A stretch of 64,000 bases of DNA from an uncultured Albidovulum sp. (GTDB lineage Bacteria; Pseudomonadota; Alphaproteobacteria; Rhodobacterales; Rhodobacteraceae): assembly GCA_913064775.1 (NCBI GenBank), contig CAJYAD010000003.1, forward strand, positions 1 to 64,000. The letters are read 5' to 3'. A program made the translations under genes and the position numbers. This document shows positions 1-8,315 of this stretch, one piece after another. The notes under the pieces were generated by a model. That model was not told the origin of the DNA, made no database searches, and saw nothing but the letters and a program-made list of their open reading frames with translations. Every line of letters begins with the position of its first letter. The stretch's first letter is position 1.

Positions 1-445
1 GGCCGACCCCTGGCGTCCGTGACGGCATGCAGCTTGGTGTTCATGCCGCCCTTCGTTCGGCCGATCAGCCTGCCACGCCCCCCTTTTTCGACCGCAGGCT
101 CGAAGCCGTGCGGTGCGCCTTGAGGTAGGTCGCATCAATCATGATCGTCGTCTGCTCCGCCGCCTCCGCGGCCAATCCTTCGAAGATCCTGGCGAACACC
201 CCCATGTCGCTCCAGCGCTTCCAGCGGTTGTAGAGCGTCTTGTGCGGGCCATATTCCTTGGGCGCATCGCACCACCGCAAGCCATTGCGATTGATGAAGA
301 TTATTCCGCTCAAGACGCGCCGGTCATCGACCCGTGGCTTGCCGTGGCTCTTTGGAAAGAAAGGCTGAAGCCGCGCCATCTGCTCATCGGTCAGCCAGAA
401 AAGTGTGCTCATCATGCCCCCATCAGTTCGGGAGCGTGAATCACA
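1..445 (-). mobile_element. IS5-family insertion sequence, truncated by the window edge
   Basis: One end of an IS5-family element (IS427-like layout). It contains the N-terminal half of the transposase on the minus strand and runs off the left edge of the window. The outer boundary near 420-445 is estimated: about 20-30 bases upstream of the transposase start is usual for these elements, and coding sequence of an unrelated protein begins by about 472. I could not define the terminal inverted repeat because the other end lies outside the window. Confidence 0.75.
65..415 (-). CDS. IS5-family transposase, first reading frame (orfA), partial element
   Basis: This 116-aa frame has the N-terminal DUF4096-type helix-turn-helix domain of IS5 transposases (LTDEQMARLQPFFP near the start, then NGLRWCDAPKEYGPHKTLYNRW) followed by the first catalytic Asp block (MIDATYLKAHRT). 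The frame stops at 65, but the -1 frame continues with RLIGRTKGGMNTKLHAVTDA to the window edge, which is the normal IS5 continuation. The shift point is a minus-strand run AAAAAGGGGGG (78-88), typical of the programmed -1 frameshift that joins orfA and orfB in the IS427 group. The element may therefore be intact beyond the window rather than mutated. Two Met codons at 413-415 and 410-412 are possible starts. Confidence 0.85.
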   Translation of the reverse strand: MMSTLFWLTDEQMARLQPFFPKSHGKPRVDDRRVLSGIIFINRNGLRWCDAPKEYGPHKTLYNRWKRWSDMGVFARIFEGLAAEAAEQTTIMIDATYLKAHRTASSLRSKKGGVAG

Positions 446-471
446 GAGGCACCGAGTTCACAAGCCGATCA

Positions 472-858
472 ATGGGTCCTGACCCTAAGCCAGCGCCTCG
501 AGCTCCGCGCGAGCATGACGAGACGCAGATTATCCTACCTCTTACGCTTGAAGACCCAACTGCTGAGCGGGACATAATGGCAGGCTTCCGGAGGTTGGGG
601 CCTGGCGCCCTTATGTTTCTGCGCAACATTGAGGAGATTAATTGGAGCGTAGAGGATGGTGCTTCTGGTTTTTACATGCGCAACCCGCCGGAAGTGCTCG
701 GAGCCAACGTCCGGCGCGTGATGGTAGTCGGCCATGAGACAGGACAAGATGAGGTTGACCAGGACTGGCTGGTGTTCCACCGCGACGTGTTGACACAAAA
801 CCAAGTCACGGGACGGAGCGGCGGTGGCAGATACGGCGAATATCATCCGAAGGCCTGA
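472..858 (+). pseudogene. Remnant of a sacsin/HSP90-like ATPase, cut by the IS element
   Basis: An open frame enters from inside the IS and continues to 858. From about 472 it encodes roughly 128 residues that look like the interior of a larger protein. The segment with LPLTLEDPTAERDIMAGF, LGPGALMFLRNIEEINWSV and WLVFHRDV resembles the linker after the GHKL ATP-binding fold in large sacsin-like or DUF3883-linked ATPases, which are often found in bacterial defence islands. Neither the ATP-binding N-terminus nor a C-terminal domain is present, so it is probably a dead fragment left after IS insertion and a downstream deletion. The family assignment is from memory of the motif pattern and is tentative. 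Base composition is lower in GC than in the core genes. Confidence 0.45.
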
Positions 859-859
859 G

Positions 860-898
860 GGAGCGAGCCAGCCCCGACGCGGGGTCAAAGCTCGCTCC
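860..898. repeat. Nested inverted repeat between the ATPase remnant and the AAA+ gene
   Basis: GGAGCGAGC at 860-868 pairs perfectly with GCTCGCTCC at 890-898, and the loop contains a second hairpin (CCCCG-ACG-CGGGG, about 872-884). No T-run follows on either strand, so a simple rho-independent terminator is not obvious. It sits between the ends of two convergent accessory reading frames and may mark a rearrangement joint or an RNA-level 3' structure. Confidence 0.5.
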
Positions 899-917
899 AC
901 TCGTCGTGTTCAGGCCA

Positions 918-2081
918 TCAATTCAGGGGTGGGCGTCTCTCAAGAAATTTGGCGCGCTCCAGCAAGCGGATCACGGTCCGCAGGCTGATCTCGCCCTTAT
1001 CGAAAACCAGCCGACGGATTCCTTCCTCGACGGCCTCGATGCTGACCGTTTGCAGATCCCGACGTCGCCCCTCTTCCCAGGCGAATTGGATCAGGTGATC
1101 GAGGCTCGGCGGCTCCAGCCTTACAATCCGAACGCGGCTCAGTAGCGGTTCCGGCAACGGGGCGATACTGTTCGATAGCAGGATCCAGCTGACCCACGAC
1201 ATGTCAAAGACAACCCTGAACGCCGGACAGCTCCAGCGTCGGGCAGAGGCAGGCTCGAGTAAGGGAAGAAGACCTTCGGTCATTGAATGCGACTGCCCCC
1301 TATTCGAATGCACCTGACCAGTTTTTTCGATCTCATCGACCACCACGATAGGATTGCCTACCAGCGTTCTCAGGATGAGCTCGACGGGGCGACCGGGCGC
1401 TGCCCCAGACCAACCTTTCTGCAATCCAGTCACCGAGAAGCTCGCAGGTTCGCCAGATGCATCGATGGCATCGGAGGGCACACCGAGAAGCTCGCCGAGG
1501 CGCCGCGCCCAGACCGTCTTCCCGATGCCCGGGGGGCCGTCGAGCAGAAGTGGCGGGATGCGCGCGCCGGGCTCGCCAGCAGCCGCTGAGCGGCGCAGCG
1601 CCATCCAGACTTCCTCGGTCGCGGCCGCCATCCACGGCATCGCTACGTGCAATTCGGCGGCAAGTTCGTCGGCCCGATGTTCGGTTTCCACGGGAACCAA
1701 CCGAACCCCATCTCGCAGCACTGACAGGCGATCTAGTTCTTGCCTGTTGAGATGCTGTAGTCCACTCGCCGCTCTCCGCCTTTCGAAGAGCTTGTTGCTC
1801 CTGGACTGGATACGATACAGGTCTTCCTTTGACGGATACTTGCGGTCATCGAAGCCAGGATCCGGGATCAAGGAGCTTTGGTCCGCCGCATCGTGTCCCT
1901 CCGGCGAGGGACCGCCAGCCTTCCCGCTGCGACGCTTGGCGCGCAACGAAGTCAGGTAGTCGGTCAGACGACGCTCGATTGCTTTCGGGCTTTCTTCCGC
2001 TAGGCCCAAGCGCGCCTCAATAAAGGGTATCCGCGGCATGTAGTTGATCCTTTCCTGGAGACAGGCGGCATGCGCCGCCAT
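918..2081 (-). CDS. Orphan AAA+ ATPase (Lon-type ATPase module without protease)
   Basis: About 387 aa from the ATG at 2081, which is preceded by a GAGG Shine-Dalgarno. A second good start lies at 2039 (373 aa, AAGG upstream). The frame is open further, to 2204. The C-terminal half is an AAA+ module: Walker A GPPGIGKT, Walker B VVVDEIEK, a sensor-1-like WILLSNS and a possible arginine finger in EPLLSRVR. The N-terminal part is charged, probably helical, and unknown to me. There is no Lon protease domain. Codon use is less GC-biased than in the housekeeping genes. Its neighbours are the ATPase remnant and the IS, and no partner gene remains beside it. It is probably a remodelling ATPase from an accessory or defence locus; the substrate is unknown. 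Confidence 0.75.
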   Translation of the reverse strand: MAAHAACLQERINYMPRIPFIEARLGLAEESPKAIERRLTDYLTSLRAKRRSGKAGGPSPEGHDAADQSSLIPDPGFDDRKYPSKEDLYRIQSRSNKLFERRRAASGLQHLNRQELDRLSVLRDGVRLVPVETEHRADELAAELHVAMPWMAAATEEVWMALRRSAAAGEPGARIPPLLLDGPPGIGKTVWARRLGELLGVPSDAIDASGEPASFSVTGLQKGWSGAAPGRPVELILRTLVGNPIVVVDEIEKTGQVHSNRGQSHSMTEGLLPLLEPASARRWSCPAFRVVFDMSWVSWILLSNSIAPLPEPLLSRVRIVRLEPPSLDHLIQFAWEEGRRRDLQTVSIEAVEEGIRRLVFDKGEISLRTVIRLLERAKFLERRPPLN

Positions 2082-2251
2082 GGAGCGCACCTCGTCCGTG
2101 ACGATGCGATGCGCAGTTGGAGAAGGACCCGGGTCTTGGGGACATTGCCTGCCGACGGCCGCGAGGAAGGTCAAGCCAGGGACGAGCAGATGGCGTGCTA
2201 CCATGCGCGCGTTGAACGTCCAGAACGAGGCTCAGATCAAGCTATTGAATT

Positions 2252-2281
2252 TAAATGAAAACGCCCGCCAGGCGGCGGGCG
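2252..2281 (-). terminator. Rho-independent terminator of nrdJ
   Basis: On the minus strand an 8-bp stem (CGCCCGCC pairing with GGCGGGCG, loop of 4, 2262-2281) is followed directly by TTTTCATTT. It lies about 90 bases beyond the nrdJ stop codon and in the correct orientation, so it should end nrdJ transcription before the AAA+ gene. Confidence 0.75.
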
Positions 2282-2368
2282 ATGGACATTAATCTTGTGC
2301 CAGAATGGTCAAAAAACCCCGGAAATGGTCATTTAATGGTGGGTCCTACAACTTCTGGCCCCAGCACG

Positions 2369-4633
2369 TCACCCGCACTTCGAATGCCCGCAATCGGCGC
2401 AGGTCATGCACCCCTCGACCATCCGCATCTGATAGCTGCCGCAGGATGGGCAGGAGGGGCCGCGGGGGCGCTCGCCCACCACCATCACCTCGGCCTGGGG
2501 GTCGGTCTTCAGGCCCATCCCCTCGCCCGCGATGAAGCCAATCGAGATCAGATGCCCCTCGATCACCCCGCCGATCGCCGCGAGGATCGAGGGGATGTAC
2601 TTGCCCTTCATCCAGGCCCCGCCGCGCGGGTCGAACACCGCCTTCAGCTCTTCCACCACGAAGCTCACGTCGCCGCCGCGCCGGAATACCGCCGAAATCA
2701 TCCGCGTCAGCGCCACCGTCCAGGCATAATGCTCCATATTCTTCGAGTTGATGAACACCTCGAAGGGCCGCCGATGCCCGGCGATGATGATGTCGTTGAT
2801 CGTGATGTAGATCGCGTGCTCCGACCCCGGCCATTTCAGCTTGTAGGTATGGCCCTCCAGCGAATGCGGACGGTCGAGCGGCTCGGACAGATAGACGACA
2901 TCGGCGCCCTCGTCGGCCTCGGGCGCGGTCTCGGTCTGCTCGCTCACCGACAGGACCGAGCCGGTCACATCGTTCGGCCGATAGGTAGTGCAGCCCTTGC
3001 AGCCGGTCTCATAGGCTTCCAGATAGACCTCCTTGAAGGCCTCGAAGCTGATGTCCTCGGGGCAGTTGATCGTCTTCGAGATCGAGCTGTCGATCCACTT
3101 CTGCGCCGCGGCCTGCATGCGCACATGGTCCATCGGCGCCAGCGTCTGGGCGTTGACGAAATACTCCGGCAGGGGCGCGTCACCGAACTTGTCGCGCCAC
3201 ATCTGCACGGCGTAGTCGACGACCTCTTCCTCGGTGCGGCTGCCGTCCTTTTGCAGCACCTTGCGGGTGTAGCCATAGGCAAAGACGGGCTCGATCCCGG
3301 AACTGACGTTGCCCGCGTAAAGGCTGATGGTCCCGGTCGGCGCGACCGAGGTCAACAGCGCGTTGCGAATACCGTGCTTGGCGATCGCGTCGCGCACGTC
3401 CTTATCCATCTGGCGCATGTTGCCCGAGGCCAGAAACTTTTCGGCGTCGAACAGCGGGAAGGCGCCCTTCTCTTTCGCCAGCTCCACCGAGGCAAGGTAG
3501 GACGCCCGCGCGATGCGCTTCATCCAGGCCTCGGTCTGCGCCGCGGCCTCGGGCGAGCCATAGCGCAGCCCCAGCATCAAAAGCGCATCCGCCAGCCCGG
3601 TGACGCCCAGTCCGATGCGGCGCTTGTTGGTGGCCTCTTCGGCCTGCTGCGGCAGCGGAAAGCGGCTGGCATCGACGACGTTGTCCATCATCCGCACCGC
3701 GGTGGCGACCAGATCGTCCAGCGCCGCGCCGTCCAGCGCCGCGCCCGCACCGAAGGGATCGGTGACCAGCCGCGCCAGGTTGATCGAGCCCAGCAGACAG
3801 GCGCCATAGGGCGGCAGGGGCTGCTCGCCGCAGGGGTTGGTGGCGCTGATCGTCTCGCAATAGGCGAGGTTGTTCATCGCGTTGATCCGGTCGATGAAGA
3901 TCACCCCCGGCTCGGCGTAATCATAGGTCGAGCGCATGATCTTGTTCCACAGATCGCGCGCGTTCAGCGTGTGAAAGACCTTGCCCTCGAAGGTCAGCTC
4001 CCACGGGCCGTCGGCCTTCACCGCCTCCATGAAGGCATCGCTCACCAGAACCGACAGGTTGAACATCCGCAGCCTGGCGGGGTCGCGCTTGGCCTCGATG
4101 AAGGCCTCGATATCGGGGTGGTCGCAGCGCATCGTCGCCATCATCGCGCCGCGACGGCTGCCCGCCGACATGATCGTGCGGCACATCGCGTCCCAGACAT
4201 CCATGAACGACAGCGGGCCAGAGGCATCGGCGGCCACGCCCTTCACCTCGGCGCCGCGCGGACGGATGGTGCTGAAATCATAGCCGATCCCGCCGCCCTG
4301 CTGCATGGTCAGCGCGGCCTCCTTCAGCATGTCGAAGATGCCGCCCATGTTGTCTGGGATCGTGCCCATGACGAAGCAGTTGAACAGCGTCACCGACCGG
4401 CCGGTGCCGGCCCCCGCCGTGATCCGCCCCGCCGGCAGGTATTTGAAATCCTCCAGCGCGCCGTAGAAGCGCTCTTCCCAATGCGCCGGGTCCCTTTCGA
4501 CCGAGGCAAGCGCGCGGGCGATGCGGCGCCAGCTGTCTTCCACCGTGGTGTCGATGGGCTGGCCGGCTTCGTCCTTGAAACGGTACTTCATGTCCCAGAT
4601 CTGCGCGGCGATCGGGGCGGAGAAACGGGTCAT
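2369..4633 (-). CDS. nrdJ: Adenosylcobalamin-dependent (class II) ribonucleoside-diphosphate reductase
   Basis: A 754-aa class II ribonucleotide reductase, which reduces ribonucleotides to deoxyribonucleotides for DNA synthesis using coenzyme B12 and so works with or without oxygen. NPCGEQPLPPYGACLLGSIN near residues 263-282 carries the conserved active-site Cys region. The C-terminal ~30 residues form a Cys-rich tail (CPSCG, CMTCADCG) that supplies the re-reducing thiols or binds zinc. The length fits the short alphaproteobacterial form rather than the ~1200-aa form. The ATG has an AAGGA element upstream. It is transcribed alone, divergent from the DUF1489 gene, with only ~115 bases between them and no recognisable cobalamin riboswitch. 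No nrdAB genes are present in the window. Confidence 0.95.
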   Translation of the reverse strand: MTRFSAPIAAQIWDMKYRFKDEAGQPIDTTVEDSWRRIARALASVERDPAHWEERFYGALEDFKYLPAGRITAGAGTGRSVTLFNCFVMGTIPDNMGGIFDMLKEAALTMQQGGGIGYDFSTIRPRGAEVKGVAADASGPLSFMDVWDAMCRTIMSAGSRRGAMMATMRCDHPDIEAFIEAKRDPARLRMFNLSVLVSDAFMEAVKADGPWELTFEGKVFHTLNARDLWNKIMRSTYDYAEPGVIFIDRINAMNNLAYCETISATNPCGEQPLPPYGACLLGSINLARLVTDPFGAGAALDGAALDDLVATAVRMMDNVVDASRFPLPQQAEEATNKRRIGLGVTGLADALLMLGLRYGSPEAAAQTEAWMKRIARASYLASVELAKEKGAFPLFDAEKFLASGNMRQMDKDVRDAIAKHGIRNALLTSVAPTGTISLYAGNVSSGIEPVFAYGYTRKVLQKDGSRTEEEVVDYAVQMWRDKFGDAPLPEYFVNAQTLAPMDHVRMQAAAQKWIDSSISKTINCPEDISFEAFKEVYLEAYETGCKGCTTYRPNDVTGSVLSVSEQTETAPEADEGADVVYLSEPLDRPHSLEGHTYKLKWPGSEHAIYITINDIIIAGHRRPFEVFINSKNMEHYAWTVALTRMISAVFRRGGDVSFVVEELKAVFDPRGGAWMKGKYIPSILAAIGGVIEGHLISIGFIAGEGMGLKTDPQAEVMVVGERPRGPSCPSCGSYQMRMVEGCMTCADCGHSKCG

Positions 4634-4699
4634 AAGGGTATCCTTGGCTCTGGCAGGAGGGAGATCAAGATACGCGGCGCGGGCGGAAGGGTCAACGCA

Positions 4700-4727
4700 T
4701 TGCGCCCCCCCGCCGACGCATTATATT
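4700..4727 (+). promoter_or_regulatory. Probable sigma-70 promoter for the DUF1489 gene
   Basis: TTGCGC (4700-4705) and TATATT (4722-4727) are separated by 16 bases and lie 20 bases before the ATG. The match to the housekeeping consensus is reasonable. It is inferred from sequence only. Confidence 0.45.
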
Positions 4728-4747
4728 GAGGGGCAACGGGAGAAGGC

Positions 4748-5179
4748 ATGGCCGATTTTGTGAATCTGCTGAAACTCTGCGTCGGAGCAGAGGATGTTCA
4801 GGATCTGCTGGACTGGCAGGCGATGCGCCGGGCCGAAAACCCTGGGCGCCCCTTGCAGCACGTCACACGCATGCGGCCCAAACGCGAGGCCGAGGTGCTG
4901 GCAGGCGGCTCGCTCTACTGGGTGTTCAAGGGGGTGGTGGGCGCCCGTCAGCGCATCACCGGGATGGAAGAGCGGATCGGCGCCGATGGCATCCGCCGCT
5001 GCGCGCTGATCCTCGACGACGCCGTGATCCGCACCGAACCGGCGCCGCGCCGCCCGTTCCAGGGCTGGCGCTACCTGGCGCCCGGTGACGCGCCGCGCGA
5101 TCTGCCCCAGGGCCGCGCCACGGAAGAGGACCTGCCCCCCGAACTCGCCGCTGCCCTGGCCGAGATCGGCCTGCGCTGA
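4748..5179 (+). CDS. DUF1489 family protein
   Basis: A 143-aa soluble protein of the alphaproteobacterial DUF1489 family. Family-like stretches include LLKLCVGAEDVQDL near the N-terminus, HVTRMRPKR, and GGSLYWVFKGVVGARQRI in the middle, ending with EDLPPELAAALAEIGLR. There is no signal peptide or membrane segment and the function is unknown. A GGGAGAAGG purine run precedes the ATG. It is divergent from nrdJ and convergent with the ferredoxin gene; an imperfect hairpin (CGCGCGCC 5203-5210 with GGCGCGCG 5219-5226) lies between the two stop codons. Confidence 0.85.
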   Translation: MADFVNLLKLCVGAEDVQDLLDWQAMRRAENPGRPLQHVTRMRPKREAEVLAGGSLYWVFKGVVGARQRITGMEERIGADGIRRCALILDDAVIRTEPAPRRPFQGWRYLAPGDAPRDLPQGRATEEDLPPELAAALAEIGLR

Positions 5180-5284
5180 CACCGCGCGATTCGCTTGGGT
5201 CCCGCGCGCCGAGGACAGGGCGCGCGACCTTCGGGGAACGCGTTCGAAACCGGGTCGAGGCTGGGTGGGCTGGATGAGGCTGGG

Positions 5285-5629
<345 letters not shown>

Positions 5630-5783
5630 TCATTCTTCTCTGGCGTCTTAGGCGAAAGCGGCGCGGGTTTCCAGAGGGCCAGGCCGTCGTCTGGGCATCT
5701 TTCCGGTGGCCCCGACAGGAACGCTTTCCCGACAGGGGACAAGCAGCTATCTTGCGGCAATTCGGGGCAATACTGGCGAGCAG

Positions 5784-6320
5784 ATGATCCGACCCTTTCT
5801 GATCGGGCTTAGCGCCCTGACGCTTGTGGCCTGCGCCCCGGCGGTGGGCTCGCACGATGTCGAGACCGGACCCAAGGATATAGATGGCTATTCTCTGGCT
5901 TCGGAAATCGTGTCGTGGAACCAGCCCGGGCCGCCCTCGACGGTGCCGGGGGATTGCTGGACGCATACGACCCTGCCGGCGGTGATCGAGACCGTCACCG
6001 AACATTCCGAAACCGCGCCGGGGGTGTTTCAGTCGGTCACCGACCAGAAGATCGTGCGCAACCGCCGCAAGGTCTGGTTCCGCTCGCCCTGCCCGGCACA
6101 GATGACCCCCGATTTCATCGCCTCGCTGCAACGGGCGCTGAAGGCGCGCGGGCTTTACAGCGCGCCGCTGACCGGGGCGATGGATGCCCTCACCTTGCGC
6201 GCTGTGCGGCGCTATCAGGCGGCGCTGGGGCTGGACACCGACAAGCTGTCGCTCGGCGCCGCACGCGAACTGGGCCTGGCCACCTACAGCCTGTGGGACC
6301 TGCGCCACAGAGACGACTGA
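5784..6320 (+). CDS. Peptidoglycan-binding lipoprotein
   Basis: 178 aa from the ATG at 5784. The N-terminus is a short lipoprotein signal with lipobox LVAC (Cys at about residue 17), so the protein is probably anchored in a membrane on the periplasmic side. The C-terminal ~65 residues (SLQRALKARGLYSAPLTGAM, then VRRYQAALGLDTDKLS) form a PG_binding_1-type repeat. The central part has paired Cys residues (GDCW, SPCPAQ) that may form a disulfide. The open frame extends upstream to 5706, but the lipoprotein signal decides this start. It probably works at the cell wall; no enzymatic domain is present. Confidence 0.8.
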   Translation: MIRPFLIGLSALTLVACAPAVGSHDVETGPKDIDGYSLASEIVSWNQPGPPSTVPGDCWTHTTLPAVIETVTEHSETAPGVFQSVTDQKIVRNRRKVWFRSPCPAQMTPDFIASLQRALKARGLYSAPLTGAMDALTLRAVRRYQAALGLDTDKLSLGAARELGLATYSLWDLRHRDD

Positions 6321-6397
6321 TCGCCGCAAACGACGCGCCGCTGCCGACGCACCGCGCCAGCCCGCCCCGCTTCCGCCGCAGCACGGCGAAAGCCCCT

Positions 6398-6460
6398 CCT
6401 GCTTTCATTGTTCCCCAGGCACGCCGGGGGCGCAGGGGGCAGAGGCCCCGCCACCGCGCA
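6398..6460. repeat. Intergenic repeat, second subfamily (copy 1)
   Basis: This lies between the convergent lipoprotein and degP genes. It shares CTTTCATTGTTC, ACGCCGGGGG and GCAGGG, in the same order, with a segment at 60952-61010. It ends with a hairpin GGGGC-AGAG-GCCCC (6436-6449). It is likely a terminator or REP-like element. Confidence 0.55.
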
Positions 6461-6474
6461 AGCGGCAGCCCTAC

Positions 6475-7953
6475 TTACTTGCCCACCGACAGCGCCACGA
6501 AGCGCGGGTCGCCATTGCGGCGGATCAGCACCAGAAGCGACTTGCGGCCCGCACGCCGGGCCTCCTCGATCCGGTTCTTGAAATCGGCGATCGTGGCCAC
6601 CGGCGCCTGACCGGCCTCGGTGATCATATCGCCGTCGCGTAGACCCTTGGCATAGGCTTCGCTGCTCTCGTCCAGCCCGACGATGATGATGCCCTGCAGG
6701 TCTGGGGAAAGACCCATCTTGTCGCGCATCTCCGCCGTCAGCGCGCTCAGCGTCATGCCCAGAACCTTCGTCTCGGCTGGTTCGGGCGCCTTGGAAGGCT
6801 TCTTCGCCGCGTCACCGTCCTCCTCAGCCGATTCGCGCCGGCCCAGCTTGACCTCCAGCGTCATCGTCTTGCCATCGCGGAACACCACGATCGGCACCAC
6901 CTGGTCCTCGTTCACGTCTGCCACCATGCGAACCAGCTCACGGGTATCGGCCACGTCCTTGCCGTTGAAGCGCTGGATCACGTCGCCCGCCTTGACCCCT
7001 CCGGCCTTCGCCGGCCCGTCGGGCACATCGGTGACCAAGGCGCCGGCGGCCTTCGGCAGGCCCATTGCCTCGGCCATGTCGGCGGTGACATTCTGGATCC
7101 GCACCCCCAGCCAGCCACGCCGCGTCTCGCCGTATCTGCGCAGCTGATCCACGACCTTCACGACCACGTTCGACGCCATCGAGAAGCCGATCCCGATCGA
7201 GCCGCCGTTGGGCGACAGGATCGCCGTGTTCACGCCGATCACCTTGCCGCCCATGTCGAACAAGGGCCCGCCCGAGTTGCCCCGGTTGATCGCCGCGTCG
7301 GTCTGGAAATAATCGTCATAAGTGCCGCTCAGCGCCCGGTTGCGGGCCGAGATGATGCCCGCGCTGACCGAAAAGCCCTGCCCCAGCGGGTTGCCCACCG
7401 CCAGCACCCAGTCGCCCACCCGCACATCGTCGCTGTTGCCGAAGGCGACGAAGGGCAAGGGCTTGCCCGCCTTGATCTTCAGCAACGCGATGTCGGTCTT
7501 GGGGTCGGTGCCGACGACCTTGGCCTCGTAGCGGTCGCCGTCCTTGAATTCGACCCGGATGTCATCGGCGCCCTCGATGACATGGTTGTTGGTGACGATG
7601 TAGCCGTCTTCCGAGATCACGAACCCCGAGCCCAGCGCCTGACTGCGCTGAGGCCGCGGCTTGCCGTTCTGGTCCGAGAAATTCTTGAAGAAATCCTCGA
7701 ACGGCGACCCCTTCGGCACCATCGGCGCGTTGTCGGCCGAGGCCGCCACCATGGTCGAGGTGGTGATGTCGACCACCGCCGGGCTGACCTTGGCGACCAG
7801 ATCGGCGAAGCCCTCGGGCGTGCCGCGGGCCTGGGCGGAAAGCGCCTGCGCGAACAGCAAGGCCAGGCCGAGGACAAGCGCCGTCACCCATTGCGCGGCA
7901 AGCCAGGCGCGGGCGGGATCGGGGGCCAGACGGGGTTGAGCCTTGGATTGCAC
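6475..7953 (-). CDS. degP: Do-family periplasmic serine protease (DegP/HtrA)
   Basis: A periplasmic protease/chaperone of misfolded envelope proteins. The catalytic triad is visible: His in TNNHVIEG (about residue 125), Asp in DPKTDIALL (about 155) and Ser in RGNSGGPLF (about 227). Two PDZ domains follow (about 275-365 and 400-490). A long hydrophobic segment ending ALSAQARG is the signal sequence or anchor. I chose the GTG at 7953 (492 aa) because GAAGGAG lies 6 bases upstream; upstream ATGs at 8001 and 8025 in the same frame are weaker. It is the last gene of the reverse-strand run after hflK-hflC-DUF2065, a common alphaproteobacterial arrangement that couples membrane and periplasmic quality control. 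Confidence 0.93.
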   Translation of the reverse strand: MQSKAQPRLAPDPARAWLAAQWVTALVLGLALLFAQALSAQARGTPEGFADLVAKVSPAVVDITTSTMVAASADNAPMVPKGSPFEDFFKNFSDQNGKPRPQRSQALGSGFVISEDGYIVTNNHVIEGADDIRVEFKDGDRYEAKVVGTDPKTDIALLKIKAGKPLPFVAFGNSDDVRVGDWVLAVGNPLGQGFSVSAGIISARNRALSGTYDDYFQTDAAINRGNSGGPLFDMGGKVIGVNTAILSPNGGSIGIGFSMASNVVVKVVDQLRRYGETRRGWLGVRIQNVTADMAEAMGLPKAAGALVTDVPDGPAKAGGVKAGDVIQRFNGKDVADTRELVRMVADVNEDQVVPIVVFRDGKTMTLEVKLGRRESAEEDGDAAKKPSKAPEPAETKVLGMTLSALTAEMRDKMGLSPDLQGIIIVGLDESSEAYAKGLRDGDMITEAGQAPVATIADFKNRIEEARRAGRKSLLVLIRRNGDPRFVALSVGK

Positions 7954-8120
7954 GGACTGCTCCTTCTTCAATTGATCTGTCGCGGGCGCAGTCTGTAGCA
8001 TACACCTCTTGGCGCTGCGGTACATCGTTTCGGATGTCGCGGCCGCCGCTTATGTCATCCCGCCGCGGGCGCGGTCGGCGCCGCCCTGCCGATCCGGGGG
8101 GACAGCCGCCAAGGCACTGC

Positions 8121-8315
8121 CTAGCGCGCATAGGCCCCGACAAGCGCGATCAGCGCCACCCCCACCGCAAGCGTGGCAAGGCCCAGATAGCGGCGCGCAT
8201 CGACCGGCAGCAGGGACAGCATCGCCATCGCCTGCTCGATCCGGCGCGGGGCCAGCGCGAACACCAGCCCCTCGACCACCAGAACGATGCCGATCGCGCG
8301 CAGCAGCTCGCTCAC
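8121..8315 (-). CDS. DUF2065 small membrane protein
   Basis: A 64-aa protein with two hydrophobic helices (IGIVLVVEGLVFALAP and LGLATLAVGVALIALVGAYA) joined by a short basic loop, the DUF2065 (YjeT-like) pattern. The GTG start overlaps the hflC stop as GTGA, so translation is probably coupled. Its position after hflKC matches many proteobacteria, which suggests a role near the HflKC complex in the inner membrane. No biochemical function is known to me. Confidence 0.88.
   Translation of the reverse strand: MSELLRAIGIVLVVEGLVFALAPRRIEQAMAMLSLLPVDARRYLGLATLAVGVALIALVGAYAR

Noticed and set aside
2255-4729. Open frame of 824 codons opposite nrdJ
   Set aside because: It is antisense to a clear ribonucleotide reductase. 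It is His/Arg/Gly-rich with no domain, the usual mirror of GC-biased codons.
4634-4747. Cobalamin riboswitch upstream of the B12-dependent reductase
   Set aside because: Only ~115 bases separate the divergent genes and I see no B12-box-like element.
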